From contig JAFVHC010000276.1 in NCBI GenBank assembly GCA_017474705.1, forward strand, positions 1-24,492: DNA of 24,492 nt. The letters are read 5' to 3'. The translations under genes were made by a program, and so were the position numbers. The notes beneath the pieces are model-generated. The model made no database searches. It was not told where the DNA came from and was given only the letters and a program-made list of their open reading frames with translations. Positions 12,992 to 21,551 of the stretch are shown here, one piece after another; the stretch's first letter is position 1; the number at the start of each line of letters is the position of its first letter. Source of the DNA: Bacillota bacterium. GTDB lineage: Bacteria > Bacillota > Clostridia > Lachnospirales > Bianqueaceae.

Positions 12992-13414
12992 ATGAGTAAA
13001 GTTGCAATCGTTTTTTGGAGTGGTACAGGCAATACACAGGCTATGGCAGAGGCTTTAGAAGCGGCTCTCCTGCAGAACGGCGCGGAGACTGCCCTCCTCA
13101 CAGCCGCTGAGTTCACTCCGGATATGGTCTCTTCTTTTGACGCGATCGCTTTCGGCTGCCCCGCCATGGGCGACGAAGTCCTTGAAGAGACGGAGTTCGA
13201 TCCCATGTTTACTTCCGTAGAAAATGCTCTTCAAGGCAAAAAGACAGGTCTGTTCGGCTCCTATGGCTGGGGTGACGGGCAGTGGATGCGTGACTGGGAG
13301 GATCGTGTCCGGGCAGCTGGTGCTGAACTGGTTGCGGATGGCGTCATCGCCAACGATGCGCCTGATGACGAAGCCCTTGCATCTCTGACAGCCTTGGCAG
13401 CCGCATTGATCTGA
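12992..13414 (+). CDS. Short-chain flavodoxin
   Basis: A 140-residue FMN-binding electron carrier. The phosphate loop is WSGTGNTQAMAE (9-20), followed by GCPAMGDEVLEETEFDPMF, which contributes to the isoalloxazine site, and KKTGLFGSYGWGDGQWMRDWEDR. Length and motifs match short-chain flavodoxins of Clostridia. Flavodoxin commonly replaces ferredoxin when iron is limiting, which fits its position behind DUF3793 under a doubled operator. AGGAGG stands before the ATG. It is the last gene of the operon; a strong terminator follows. Confidence 0.93.
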   Translation: MSKVAIVFWSGTGNTQAMAEALEAALLQNGAETALLTAAEFTPDMVSSFDAIAFGCPAMGDEVLEETEFDPMFTSVENALQGKKTGLFGSYGWGDGQWMRDWEDRVRAAGAELVADGVIANDAPDDEALASLTALAAALI

Positions 13415-13448
13415 TACTATTAGTTCGTGCGCAATCAAATCACCTGGA

Positions 13449-13474
13449 CCGGATGAAAAATCCGGCCCTTTTTT
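13449..13474 (+). terminator. Terminator of the DUF3793-flavodoxin operon
   Basis: CCGGAT-GAAAA-ATCCGG hairpin (13449-13465) followed by CCC and six T (13469-13474). The MATE promoter starts two bases later. Confidence 0.9.
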
Positions 13475-13475
13475 C

Positions 13476-13504
13476 TTGCCATTAAAAAATCTTCATAGTA
13501 TAAT
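13476..13504 (+). promoter_or_regulatory. Promoter of the MATE transporter gene
   Basis: -35 TTGCCA (13476-13481), 17-base spacer, -10 TATAAT (13499-13504). A single ACTAAC half-site (13514-13519) lies near the start, but its partner half is missing, so I do not count it as an operator. Confidence 0.8.
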
Positions 13505-13537
13505 GATATCAATACTAACGAAATAAGGGGGCATCCT

Positions 13538-14917
13538 ATGTCGATCAAAGCTCTGCTTGCACCTTCGGACATGACCGAAGGGACGCCTTGGAAAAAAATA
13601 GTTCTCTTTACTGTCCCCATGCTGCTCGGCAATGTCGCCCAGCAGCTGTACAGTACGGTAGACAGTATCATCGTCGGCCGCTACGTGGGCGATAACGCGC
13701 TGGCCGCGGTCGGCAGCGCCGGTCCCATCTACAACCTGCTTCTGGTCCTGTTCATGGGCATCTCCGCCGGTGCCAGCGTCATGGTCTCCCAATACTTCGG
13801 TGCCAGGGACCGCGAGGGTCTCTCCAAGAGTATCGGTAACTGCCTCACGCTGACCGCGCTCTCCTCCCTCATCATCATGGTGATCGGCTATTTCACCATA
13901 CGGCCGCTGCTGCAGCTGCTCGGCACGCCTAAGAGCATCATCGACTGGTGCTATTCCTACCTCATGGTCCTGGTCATGGGCATCGCCGGCACCTCATATT
14001 ACTTCATGCTGACCGGTATCCTGCGTGGTATGGGCGACAGCATTTCCGCGCTGGTATACCTGCTGGTCGCCACCGTCATCAACATCGTGCTGGATATCCT
14101 CTTCGTGGCGAAATTCAACATGGGTGTCTTCGGTGTCGCGCTGGCCACCATCATCGCGCAGATCATCTCCGCGATCTTAAGCTTCATCAAACTGGTCCAG
14201 ATGACAGATGTTTTCGACCTGAAAGTGAAGTATTTGAAACTGGAAAAGCGCTATGCCGGTACGACCATCCGGCTGGGCATTCCCTCCGGTGTCACCCAGA
14301 TGATCTTCTCCGCCGCCATGATCCTGGTCCAGTCCCTGACCAATACCTTCGGTGAAATGGTCATCGCGGCCAACGTCATCATCATGCGTGTGGATGGCTT
14401 CGTCATGATGCCGAACTTCTCCTTCGGTATGGCCATGACCACCTTCGCCGGCCAGAACATCGGCGCACACAAGACAGACCGCGTCCTCGTCGGTTCCCGT
14501 CAGGGCACCCTCATCGCGATGGGTACTTCCTTCGTCATCACTGGTCTGGTCGTCCTGTTTGGCAAATATATCATGGGTCTGTTCACCACGACGGCTGAGC
14601 TGGTCACGCTGGCCAAGAACATGATGATGATCCTGGCCATCGGCTACGTTGCCATGGCGATCACGCAGTGCCTGTCCGGTACCATGCGCGGCGCGGGCGA
14701 CACGGTCACCCCGATGTGGATCTCCATCGTCACCACGGTCGTCATCCGTGTTCCGATCGCCTATGCCATCGCCTACTTCACCCGCACACCGGAGCAGCCC
14801 ACCGGCAGCTACCTCTGCCTGTTCATCTCCCTGCTCATCTCCTGGCTGGCTGGTGCACTGATCACCTTCATCGCCTACCAGCGCGGCGGCTGGAAGCGCA
14901 AAGGTTTGACCGACTAA
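13538..14917 (+). CDS. MATE family efflux transporter
   Basis: A 459-residue polytopic membrane protein of the MATE (NorM/DinF-like) family, with about twelve hydrophobic helices in two similar halves. These transporters exchange cationic drugs or metabolites for sodium or protons. Family stretches include KIVLFTVPMLLGNVAQQLYSTVDSIIVGRYVG near the N-terminus, GISAGASVMVSQYFGARD, GILRGMGDS, GIPSGVTQM opening the second half, MTTFAGQNIGAHKTDR and CLSGTMRGAGDTVTPM. Length is typical. AAGGGGG precedes the ATG. The gene has its own promoter and terminator, so it is monocistronic; the substrate cannot be predicted. Confidence 0.94.
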   Translation: MSIKALLAPSDMTEGTPWKKIVLFTVPMLLGNVAQQLYSTVDSIIVGRYVGDNALAAVGSAGPIYNLLLVLFMGISAGASVMVSQYFGARDREGLSKSIGNCLTLTALSSLIIMVIGYFTIRPLLQLLGTPKSIIDWCYSYLMVLVMGIAGTSYYFMLTGILRGMGDSISALVYLLVATVINIVLDILFVAKFNMGVFGVALATIIAQIISAILSFIKLVQMTDVFDLKVKYLKLEKRYAGTTIRLGIPSGVTQMIFSAAMILVQSLTNTFGEMVIAANVIIMRVDGFVMMPNFSFGMAMTTFAGQNIGAHKTDRVLVGSRQGTLIAMGTSFVITGLVVLFGKYIMGLFTTTAELVTLAKNMMMILAIGYVAMAITQCLSGTMRGAGDTVTPMWISIVTTVVIRVPIAYAIAYFTRTPEQPTGSYLCLFISLLISWLAGALITFIAYQRGGWKRKGLTD

Positions 14918-14941
14918 GCAAGCTAAAGACAACAGAAAAAG

Positions 14942-14986
14942 AGCGGTGCAACGAAAGAATGATTCTTTCATTGCGCCGCTTTTTTA
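14942..14986 (+). terminator. Terminator of the MATE gene
   Basis: Long hairpin from AGCGG (14942) to CCGCT (14980), with inner GAAAGAA/TTCTTTC and a few mismatches, followed by a run of seven T (14980-14986). Confidence 0.88.
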
Positions 14987-14993
14987 TCTTGCA

Positions 14994-15399
14994 TTACGTT
15001 CTGAAAATGATTTGTTAAGAAACCGAACGTAATGCAATTGGGCAGATTACGTTCCAAAAAGTGGCTTGTAGTGAATAGAACGTAGTGCAGCTGACTGGTT
15101 ACGTTCCAAATGATTGTCCTCTGAAAACACAACGTAATGCAGCAGGACATATTACGTTCCCAAAAATGGTTTGTAGTGAATAGAACGTAGTGCAGTTGGC
15201 AGTACTACGTTCCAAATAATAATCCATTGAAAACAGAACGTAAATCGATAGGATGGATTACGTTCCCCCAAAAAGGTTGTTGAAAAAGAAACGTAATGGA
15301 ATCAGCTGACTACGTTTTAAATAATAGTCCGTTGGATATAGAACGTAACCTTCAGAAATCCGTACGTTCTAAACACAAGGACTTCATTTTTAAGACGTA
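14994..15399. repeat. Array of 16 alternately inverted ACGT-core elements with a 52-53 bp period
   Basis: Non-coding, AT-richer than its surroundings. An 8-bp element TTACGTTC (R) alternates with its complement GAACGTAA (L). R copies start at 14995, 15048, 15100, 15153, 15206, 15259, 15311 and 15363 (TACGTTC counted); L copies at 15025, 15078, 15130, 15183, 15236, 15289, 15341 and 15394. Both series advance by 52 or 53 bp, about five helical turns. The L-to-R gap is about 16 bp and the R-to-L gap about 23 bp. L1/L3 are followed by ATGCA and L2/L4 by GTGCAG, and the spacers also match two by two, so there is a higher-order unit of about 105 bp that decays to the right. R0 and L1 make a 13-bp inverted repeat (TTGCATTACGTTC). 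The array lies between two terminators facing it from both sides, with no gene or obvious promoter inside. Confidence 0.9.
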
Positions 15400-15436
15400 A
15401 TCCGTCCTCCAAGGATATGAAATAAATACCGTTATG

Positions 15437-15471
15437 AAAAGAAGGTCCACTGACTTTGTCAGCAGACCTTC
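15437..15471 (-). terminator. Terminator of the glycosidase/ABC exporter/DUF4342 operon
   Basis: Hairpin GAAGGTC-CA-CTGAC-TTT-GTCAG-CA-GACCTTC (15441-15471) with a symmetrical two-base mismatch, followed on the minus strand by four T (15440-15437). The 44 bases from here to the DUF4342 stop show nothing else. Confidence 0.75.
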
Positions 15472-15515
15472 TTTCTATTTAGACCTTTTTCACAGCACCG
15501 ATTCTGTCCCACGGA

Positions 15516-15839
15516 TCATTCTTCCGGTGCTTCCTCAGGCGCCTCTTCCGGCTCTTCTTCCGTCGGGACTTCCTTGTTCACTGTCACCACGCTGCCGTCT
15601 TTCTTGACGATCTCGATGCGGCAGTTCAGGCCGTAGGCAGCGATGCCGGCGGCCAGGATCGCGATCGGAGCGGCATGCAGGCCGATCACGGCACCGATCA
15701 GACCGACGTTGACGGGCAGGCTGATGACGGTCTCGCCGTTGCGGACCAGGCGGACTTTCGTCACATTGCCTTCTTTGACCAGGGCTTTGACCTTGTCAAG
15801 GATCACTGCGCTTTTTTCTTTGAATTCTCTTTCATCCAT
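15516..15839 (-). CDS. DUF4342 domain-containing protein
   Basis: A 107-residue small protein. Residues 1-80 match the DUF4342 pattern: FKEKSAVILDKVKALVKEGNVTKVRLVRNGETVISLPVNVGLIGAVIGLHAAPIAILAAGIAAYGLNCRIEIV, a helical start, a short beta region and a hydrophobic stretch (about 45-71) that could dip into a membrane. The last 20 residues are a highly acidic Glu/Pro repeat (EEEPEEAPEEAPEE). Function is not established. AAAGGAG stands before the ATG and it follows the ABC exporter gene by 20 bases, so it is the last gene of that operon. Confidence 0.85.
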   Translation of the reverse strand: MDEREFKEKSAVILDKVKALVKEGNVTKVRLVRNGETVISLPVNVGLIGAVIGLHAAPIAILAAGIAAYGLNCRIEIVKKDGSVVTVNKEVPTEEEPEEAPEEAPEE

Positions 15840-15859
15840 GGTTGTTTCTCCTTTCGTTG

Positions 15860-17737
15860 TTATGCTTCATCTTCTTGATATTGAAGTTTATATAACTCGT
15901 AGTACGCGCCGCGCTTCTCCAACAGTTCGAAATGGTCGCCCTGCTCGACGATCTCACCATGATCGATCACGATGATCTTGTCCGCGTGCTGGATCGTGGA
16001 CAGGCGGTGGGCCACGATCAGCATGGTGCCGATGTTCATCATCTTCTCCAGAGAATTCTGGATCAGCTGCTCGGTCTCGGTGTCGATGTTGGCCGTTGCT
16101 TCATCCAGGATCATGACGTCCGGCTTGTGGATGATGGTGCGGGCGAAGGACAGCAACTGGCGCTGACCCGCGGAGAAGTTGTTGCCGCGCTCACGGACTT
16201 CTTCATCCAGGCCCATAGGCAGGCGGTCGATGAAGTGATCCGCATTGACGTAGCGGCAGGCTTCCAGGATCTGGTCGTCTGTCCACTCTTCTTCCCGCAG
16301 CACGATATTGCTGCGGATCGTGCCGGCGAACAGGAAGACGTCCTGCAGCATCTGGCCGAAGTGTCTGCGCAGTGACTGCATCTTGATATGACGGATATCG
16401 ATGCCATCCACCAGGATCTGGCCTTTCTGGATGTCGTAATTGCGGCATACCAGGGAAAGGATGGTCGTCTTGCCGGCGCCGGTCGGGCCAACGAAGGCCA
16501 CCGTCTCCCGCGGATCCACATGGAAGGAAATATCCTTCAGGATCCAATCCTCGTCTTCATACGCGAACCAGACGTTACGGAACTCGATCTCGCCCTTGAT
16601 GTGGTCCAGTTCGATGGCATCCGGCTCGTCCTGTATGGTAGGTACCATGTCCAGGATGGAGAAATCCTTCTCAGCGGAAGCCATGGCGGACTGCAGCCAG
16701 TTGAAGGTCTCCGCCAGGTTCTGGATCGGATTGAAGAACTTGGAAATGTACATGTAGAAACTGACCAGGACGCCGGACGTGATCGTCTGTCCCATGAAGG
16801 TCGTGTCCTGGATATAGCCTTTGCCGCCCAGATACAGCAGCAGCAGAACGGACGCGATATACAGCATGTAGACGATGGGCCGGAAGATACCGAAGACCAG
16901 GATCTGCTGGCCGAAGGCCTTGGTCAGGCTGTCGTTCCTTTCACGGAACTCCCGCATCTTCTTTTCTTCATTGTTGAAGATCTGCGTGATCTTGATACCG
17001 GACAGGTTCTCACTCAGGAAAGTATTCAGGTCCGTGGTGCGGTCCTTGACCCGGCGGAAAGCCCGGCGGGAGAACTTCCGGAAGATGATCGTGAACAGTA
17101 CGATGAACGGTACGAAGCACAGGACCATCAGTGTCAGTTCGTAGTTGAGCAGCAGCATGGCCGCGAATACGCCCACGATGACCAGCGTGTTTCTGACCAG
17201 GTTCACGATGATGTTGGTGAACAGCATGGAGATCGCGTTGGTATCGTTGCATTCACGGGTGACCAGTTTGCCCACCGGGATGTGGTTCAGCTGGTCGTGC
17301 GAAAGGCTCTCGATGTGGACGAAGATATCCTCACGGATGGCCGTCAGGATCTTCTGACCGGTCTTCTGCAGCTGGATCGCCTGGATATAGTTGCCCACCA
17401 GGGAGATGATCAGGATGCTGGCATAGATCAGCACCATGCGCAGCAAGGCGCTCATCTCAAACTTTCCTTTGACCATTTCCTCGATGCTGCCGATCAGGCG
17501 CGGCGAAATGATGTCATAGGCGATGGAGATGATCAACACGATGAAGATCACCACATAGCTCTTCCAGAAAGGCTTCGCGTAGTGCATGAGGCGTCGGATG
17601 ATCTCCGAATCCTTCATGTTGCGTTCGAAGCCCATCTCTTCTTTTTTATTCTTGATCATGGCATAGGCGGTCACGAAGATGATCGTGATCAGGCCGATGA
17701 TGCCGCCGACCAAAAGGAGCGGATAGTATTCTCTCAT
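15860..17737 (-). CDS. Heterodimeric ABC exporter, subunit B (consensus ATP site)
   Basis: A 625-residue half-transporter: an extra N-terminal membrane helix (6-27), a six-helix exporter domain (about 45-350) and an ATPase domain (380-610). Walker A GPTGAGKTT (417-425), signature NFSAGQRQ (520-527), Walker B VMILDEATANID (541-552) with catalytic Glu546, and H-loop His577 in AHRLST. With the preceding subunit, whose equivalent residue is Asp, it would form a BmrCD or TM287/288-like pair that exports drugs, lipids or peptides. I start at ATG 17737, one base after the TGA of the upstream subunit, with AAGGAG at the right distance; the longer reading from 17791 runs into that gene. No C39 peptidase domain is present, so it is not an obvious bacteriocin exporter. 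Confidence 0.92.
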   Translation of the reverse strand: MREYYPLLLVGGIIGLITIIFVTAYAMIKNKKEEMGFERNMKDSEIIRRLMHYAKPFWKSYVVIFIVLIISIAYDIISPRLIGSIEEMVKGKFEMSALLRMVLIYASILIISLVGNYIQAIQLQKTGQKILTAIREDIFVHIESLSHDQLNHIPVGKLVTRECNDTNAISMLFTNIIVNLVRNTLVIVGVFAAMLLLNYELTLMVLCFVPFIVLFTIIFRKFSRRAFRRVKDRTTDLNTFLSENLSGIKITQIFNNEEKKMREFRERNDSLTKAFGQQILVFGIFRPIVYMLYIASVLLLLYLGGKGYIQDTTFMGQTITSGVLVSFYMYISKFFNPIQNLAETFNWLQSAMASAEKDFSILDMVPTIQDEPDAIELDHIKGEIEFRNVWFAYEDEDWILKDISFHVDPRETVAFVGPTGAGKTTILSLVCRNYDIQKGQILVDGIDIRHIKMQSLRRHFGQMLQDVFLFAGTIRSNIVLREEEWTDDQILEACRYVNADHFIDRLPMGLDEEVRERGNNFSAGQRQLLSFARTIIHKPDVMILDEATANIDTETEQLIQNSLEKMMNIGTMLIVAHRLSTIQHADKIIVIDHGEIVEQGDHFELLEKRGAYYELYKLQYQEDEA

Positions 17738-17738
17738 A

Positions 17739-19519
17739 TCAGTGCTCCTTTCTCTCGTCTTCCAGACGCTGCATCTCGACCATTTCCGCATAGCTCGGAC
17801 AACGGTCGATCAGTTCCTGATGCGTGCCGACGTCGACCACGGCACCATCCTCGATATAGATGATCTTGTCCATATGCTCGATCGTGGTGATACGGTGTGC
17901 GATCAGGATCGTCGTCCGACCGGCCCGCTCTTTGCGCAGATTGTCAAGGATCGTCTTTTCGGTCTTGGTATCGACCGCGGAGACCGAGTCATCCAGGATG
18001 AGGATCTCGGCGTCCTTCATCAGGGCACGGGCGATGGAGATACGCTGCTTCTGTCCGCCGGATACGGTGACGCCGCGCTCGCCCAGCACCGTTTCATACT
18101 GCTCGGTGAATTCCATGATATTGTCATGGACACCGGCCAGCTCCGCCGCGTGCTGGATCGCGTCCGTATCGTCCGAATCATCGAATGCGAAAGCGATGTT
18201 GCTGCCGATGGTCTCGGAGAACAGGAAGTTGTCCTGCGGTACATAGGCGATATGCCGGCGCAGTTCGCGGATCGGGATCGTATTGACGTCCATACCGTCC
18301 ACGAAGATCGTGCCGTCCGGCACGTTGTAGGTACGTGCCAGCAGGTCCACGATCGTAGTCTTGCCGGAGCCGGTCCGTCCGATCAGACCGACGTTTTCAC
18401 CCGTATTGATGTGGAAGGATACATCATGGAGCACTTCCACCTTAGAGCCCGGGAAAGTGAAGTTCAGGTTCCGGAACTCGATATCGCCGGTAATATCCTT
18501 GGAAGGTGCCTTGACGTCTTCCGCGTCCTTCACGTCGATATAAGCATCCAGCAGTTCGCTGACACGGCCCAGACTGGCCTTGCCGCGGGCGTACATCTCG
18601 ATCTGCATGGAGACGGCCATGATCGGCCAGACGCTGGCGGTGAAGTAGCCGATGAACTCGATCAGACGGCCGGCGTTGAAGGTGCCTTTGTAGACCAGGA
18701 AACCACCGTAGCCCAGGATGACGCAGATGACGGACTCCACGAACATGGTGACCATGATGTGCATCAAGGTGGACATGCGGACGAACGAAACGTTGACCTT
18801 CTCGTTATACTTGTTCAGTTTGCGGAAAGCCAGCAGTTCCTTCGCCTCTTTGGCGAACGCTTTGACGACCGCGATACCGGAGAAGGATTCCTGCGAGAAA
18901 TCGGACAAGGAGGAGAAAGCTTCCTGGCGTTCCCGCCATTTCTGGCTCATCCGCTTACCCATGAGCATCGCGCAGAACATAAGGAATCCCATGGGGATCA
19001 AGGAGAACAAGGTCAGCGTCCAGTCCATACGGAACATTTTCACAAATGCCATAACGCCCAGGAACACTGCGTCGAACAGCATCATGATGCCGCTGCCGAA
19101 GCAGTCCTTGATGGTCTCCAGGTCGTTGGTGAACAGGCTCATCAGTCCGCCGACTTATTGACCTGATAATACTGCTGCGAAAGATCCTTGCAGTGATCGA
19201 ACATGCGGTCACGCAGGTCGCGCTCCATAAAGACAGCGGCTCCGAAGAAGCCCATACGCCAGACGAAACGTCCTGCGACGATCATGACGATCGTAATGAT
19301 CATCGGTCTGCAGACCTGATCCAGCAGATAATCCATGTCGAAGGCGACCGTCTTTTCGCCCAGTTCTCCCATGCCGGTGTTCAGACCGTTGACGACCATG
19401 CGGTAGAACTCCGGCACCTTCAGCTGGGCGAAGTCTACTGCCGCCAGGGCGATCAGTCCCAGCAGCAGCATCCAGCCATACTTTAGGTAGTATCGATTGA
19501 TGTGTCTTCCAAAAATCAA
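17739..19519 (-). pseudogene. Heterodimeric ABC exporter, subunit A (degenerate ATP site), split by a one-base frameshift
   Basis: The two pieces together are a normal exporter half of about 593 residues. The first (19519-19142, TTG start after AAGGAG) gives 125 residues with the first two membrane helices and ends QQYYQVNKSAD. The second (19142-17739, 467 residues) starts MSLFTNDLETIKDCFGSG. Restoring one base, or a -1 shift after AAG near 19155, gives QVNKVGGLMSLFTND, the normal family sequence. The break forms a TGATG overlap, so re-initiation could still make two fragments. The ATPase domain has Walker A GRTGSGKTT (255-263 of the second piece), SGGQKQR and LILDDSVSAVD, where Asp385 replaces the catalytic Glu, as in the degenerate site of BmrC/TM287. 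It could be true decay, a sequencing error, or a split but working gene. Confidence 0.8.
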
Positions 19520-19532
19520 GGTGAATGACTCC

Positions 19533-21539
19533 TTAGTATTCGAGCACCAGCATCTGATGCATCTTCAGTTTCGGCAGGGTGAATCTGACGAGGCCGTCTT
19601 CCACGGTGAACGGCAGCTCTTCCTGCTGTGGTACGAGTTTGATGGAGCGGATCGTCTCCGGAACGTCGATGGTGACCGGGATGTCGGTGATGGTCTGGAA
19701 ATCCTCCAGGACCGCCACCTGTCCGCGCTGGATCGGCGTGGCGTACAGCAGATGCAGCACGTACATGCTGTCCTGCTCCCGCTTCACGAAATGGATGCGT
19801 CCCTGCGCCGGCATGTCCACATGGACGGCTTCATTCTTGTACAGCTGTGTCAGCAGCCACTTGAAATAGCGGCGGTGGAACACATTGCCATAGGTGCGGT
19901 ACAACGTCGTCAGCTCATGCGCCACGTAGATGATATTGCCGCATCGGACCGCAGCGGGATAGGCGGAGACCGCTTCCTCCTCGGTGCTGTAGGGCGTATT
20001 GTAATGGGAGCAGTACTGCCCGTAGGTCCGGCTGAAGTACGGATCTACGATCTGCGCCAGGACCGTGCCTTCAGCTTTTATCTGATGGGCGGAACTGTAG
20101 CAGAGGATCGGCGAAGTGGGGATATGGTCTTTGTCCTGCCCGCTCTTCTCCGCAGGATCTTCGGCGATCTTGAAGAAATCCTTATCATAGGCCGACCGAC
20201 CTTCATAGGTGAAAGGCACGTCGAAAGCGAAGGTGTCCTCCGTTTCTTTCAGGCCGCTGCCGCCCAGCATCAGGATCTTGCCGCCCTTCTTGGCATAGGC
20301 CGTGAATGCCGCGCCGAATGCTTCGTCCAAGCGATAGTTGTCCGGCAGCAGGATGGTGTCGAAACGATCCAGGTCCTCAGGGCTGTGCACGATGTCGAAG
20401 TCGATCTGGCAGTCCAGCAGGATCTTGGAGACCGCCTCGTTGGCCATCGGATTCGTGCCGACCATGACGCCCAGGCGGGCCGTTTCTGTGGTATCGAAGC
20501 AATAGTCCTCGATCTGCTCCACATAGCTGTAGGCCTGTCCGATGTGCTTGTAGGTCTCCAGATCCATATGCCCATCGGGATGCATCTGATCACCGGTGGA
20601 GATACGGGCGCCGCTGGCCAGCATGGCCGCGCACTCATAGGTCAAGGCTTCCGGCGTTTTATAACCGCCGAATTCGCCCCAGGCGCGGTGGAACTTTCCG
20701 GTCATGCCCAGGTAATCCTTTCCCTTACGGGAGAAATATCGGGCGCGGATCGGCAGTTTGTCATAGCCGCCCCAGACCGTGGGCAGATCTTCCATTTCAA
20801 AGTGCGTGTTATAGTCGTGCCATTGGGGCATGTGCATCTCTGCGCCGCCGGAATTGTAGAAGATCGTGGCGTCCGGATGCGTCTCTTTGATGATCGCATT
20901 CAGCCCTTCCAGTGTGATCTTCTTCTGGATGGCGTAATATTGCTTTGCGTCAGCCTCGTTGGCCGGGTCCAGCCCCATCTCGCGCATACCCTTGACACAG
21001 GCGTCGCAATAGCAGACGTCGTATACGAAGACGATATCGAAGAAGATACCGTCCAGGCGCTCATAGCGTTCGCAGGCTTCGCGGGTCATCGCGTACAGGT
21101 AGTCGCGGTAGCCGCCGGCGGAGCACAGGTGCACCCATGAGCACTCAGGCTTGGGCGTGTCTGGCGTCGCGAGAAAGTCGAAATTGTTCCCCATCTTGGC
21201 ACCGTTCTTGTCCCTGGCGACCCATTCCGGATGCTGCTCCGCATCCAGTGCGGACCAGCCCAGGGTCAGATACAGAGGCGCGAAGACACCGATCTCGTGG
21301 CAGGCGTCCATCATCTCGCCGGCCAGATCCCTGCCGGGCTCCAGTCCCGGATGCAGGGTGCCCACTTGGGTGGGGAAATAATGATAGCCATGATGGCATT
21401 TACCGAAGACGGTCATGCTGTTGATGTGGCCGAGCTTCAGCGCTTCCTGGAACTGTTTCTTGTCAAAATGGCTGCCGATCCCCGCGATGGGGCCGGTGTG
21501 GAAGTCCAGGTGGACTTGGCGCGAAGGCATTCTGCGCAT
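19533..21539 (-). CDS. Glycoside hydrolase-like protein (GHL6/GH42-type barrel with trimerization-like domain)
   Basis: A 668-residue predicted cytoplasmic enzyme. Residues 8-350 look like a hydrolase barrel: RQVHLDFHTGP at the first strand, GKCHHGYHYFPTQVGTLHPGLEPGRDLAGEMMDACHEIGVFAPLYLTLGWS, then GIFFDIVFVYDVCYCDACVKGM (164-185) and TIFYNSGGAEMHMPQ (226-239). Residues about 355-560 resemble the GH42 trimerization (glutamine-amidotransferase-like) domain: LGVMVGTNPMANEAV, DTILLPDNYRLDEAFGAAFTAYAKKGGKILMLGG. A beta-rich tail follows. Asp168 is a candidate catalytic residue, but I cannot assign the pair or the sugar. It may be annotated as an alpha-amylase-family or beta-galactosidase trimerization protein. 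AAAGGAG precedes the ATG and overlaps the upstream stop. Its neighbours (LacZ-like GH2 and a sugar isomerase) support glycoside breakdown. Confidence 0.75.
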   Translation of the reverse strand: MRRMPSRQVHLDFHTGPIAGIGSHFDKKQFQEALKLGHINSMTVFGKCHHGYHYFPTQVGTLHPGLEPGRDLAGEMMDACHEIGVFAPLYLTLGWSALDAEQHPEWVARDKNGAKMGNNFDFLATPDTPKPECSWVHLCSAGGYRDYLYAMTREACERYERLDGIFFDIVFVYDVCYCDACVKGMREMGLDPANEADAKQYYAIQKKITLEGLNAIIKETHPDATIFYNSGGAEMHMPQWHDYNTHFEMEDLPTVWGGYDKLPIRARYFSRKGKDYLGMTGKFHRAWGEFGGYKTPEALTYECAAMLASGARISTGDQMHPDGHMDLETYKHIGQAYSYVEQIEDYCFDTTETARLGVMVGTNPMANEAVSKILLDCQIDFDIVHSPEDLDRFDTILLPDNYRLDEAFGAAFTAYAKKGGKILMLGGSGLKETEDTFAFDVPFTYEGRSAYDKDFFKIAEDPAEKSGQDKDHIPTSPILCYSSAHQIKAEGTVLAQIVDPYFSRTYGQYCSHYNTPYSTEEEAVSAYPAAVRCGNIIYVAHELTTLYRTYGNVFHRRYFKWLLTQLYKNEAVHVDMPAQGRIHFVKREQDSMYVLHLLYATPIQRGQVAVLEDFQTITDIPVTIDVPETIRSIKLVPQQEELPFTVEDGLVRFTLPKLKMHQMLVLEY

Positions 21540-21551
21540 GACACTGCTCCT

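Noticed and set aside
13511..13519. A fourth copy of the GTTAGT operator in the MATE promoter
   Set aside because: Only the ACTAAC half is present; the other half does not match.
14968..15150. Small minus-strand protein across the array
   Set aside because: It is only the translation of the inverted repeats and has no convincing ribosome binding site.
14990..15400. CRISPR array
   Set aside because: The period and palindromes are regular, but no stretch of 24 or more bases is repeated identically, the spacers themselves resemble each other, and no cas gene is near.
14990..15400. Integron attC sites or gene cassettes
   Set aside because: Units are only 53 bp and hold no reading frame; the GTTRRRY core context is absent and there is no integrase.
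19145..19160. Programmed -1 frameshift in the exporter gene
   Set aside because: No X XXY YYZ slippery heptamer is present at AAUAAG, and no strong downstream structure is obvious, so an indel or re-initiation is more likely.
16388..21140. Long plus-strand reading frames opposite the ABC exporter and glycosidase genes
   Set aside because: They are antisense shadows of well-supported genes, rich in His, Asp and Arg, with no domain and no ribosome binding site.
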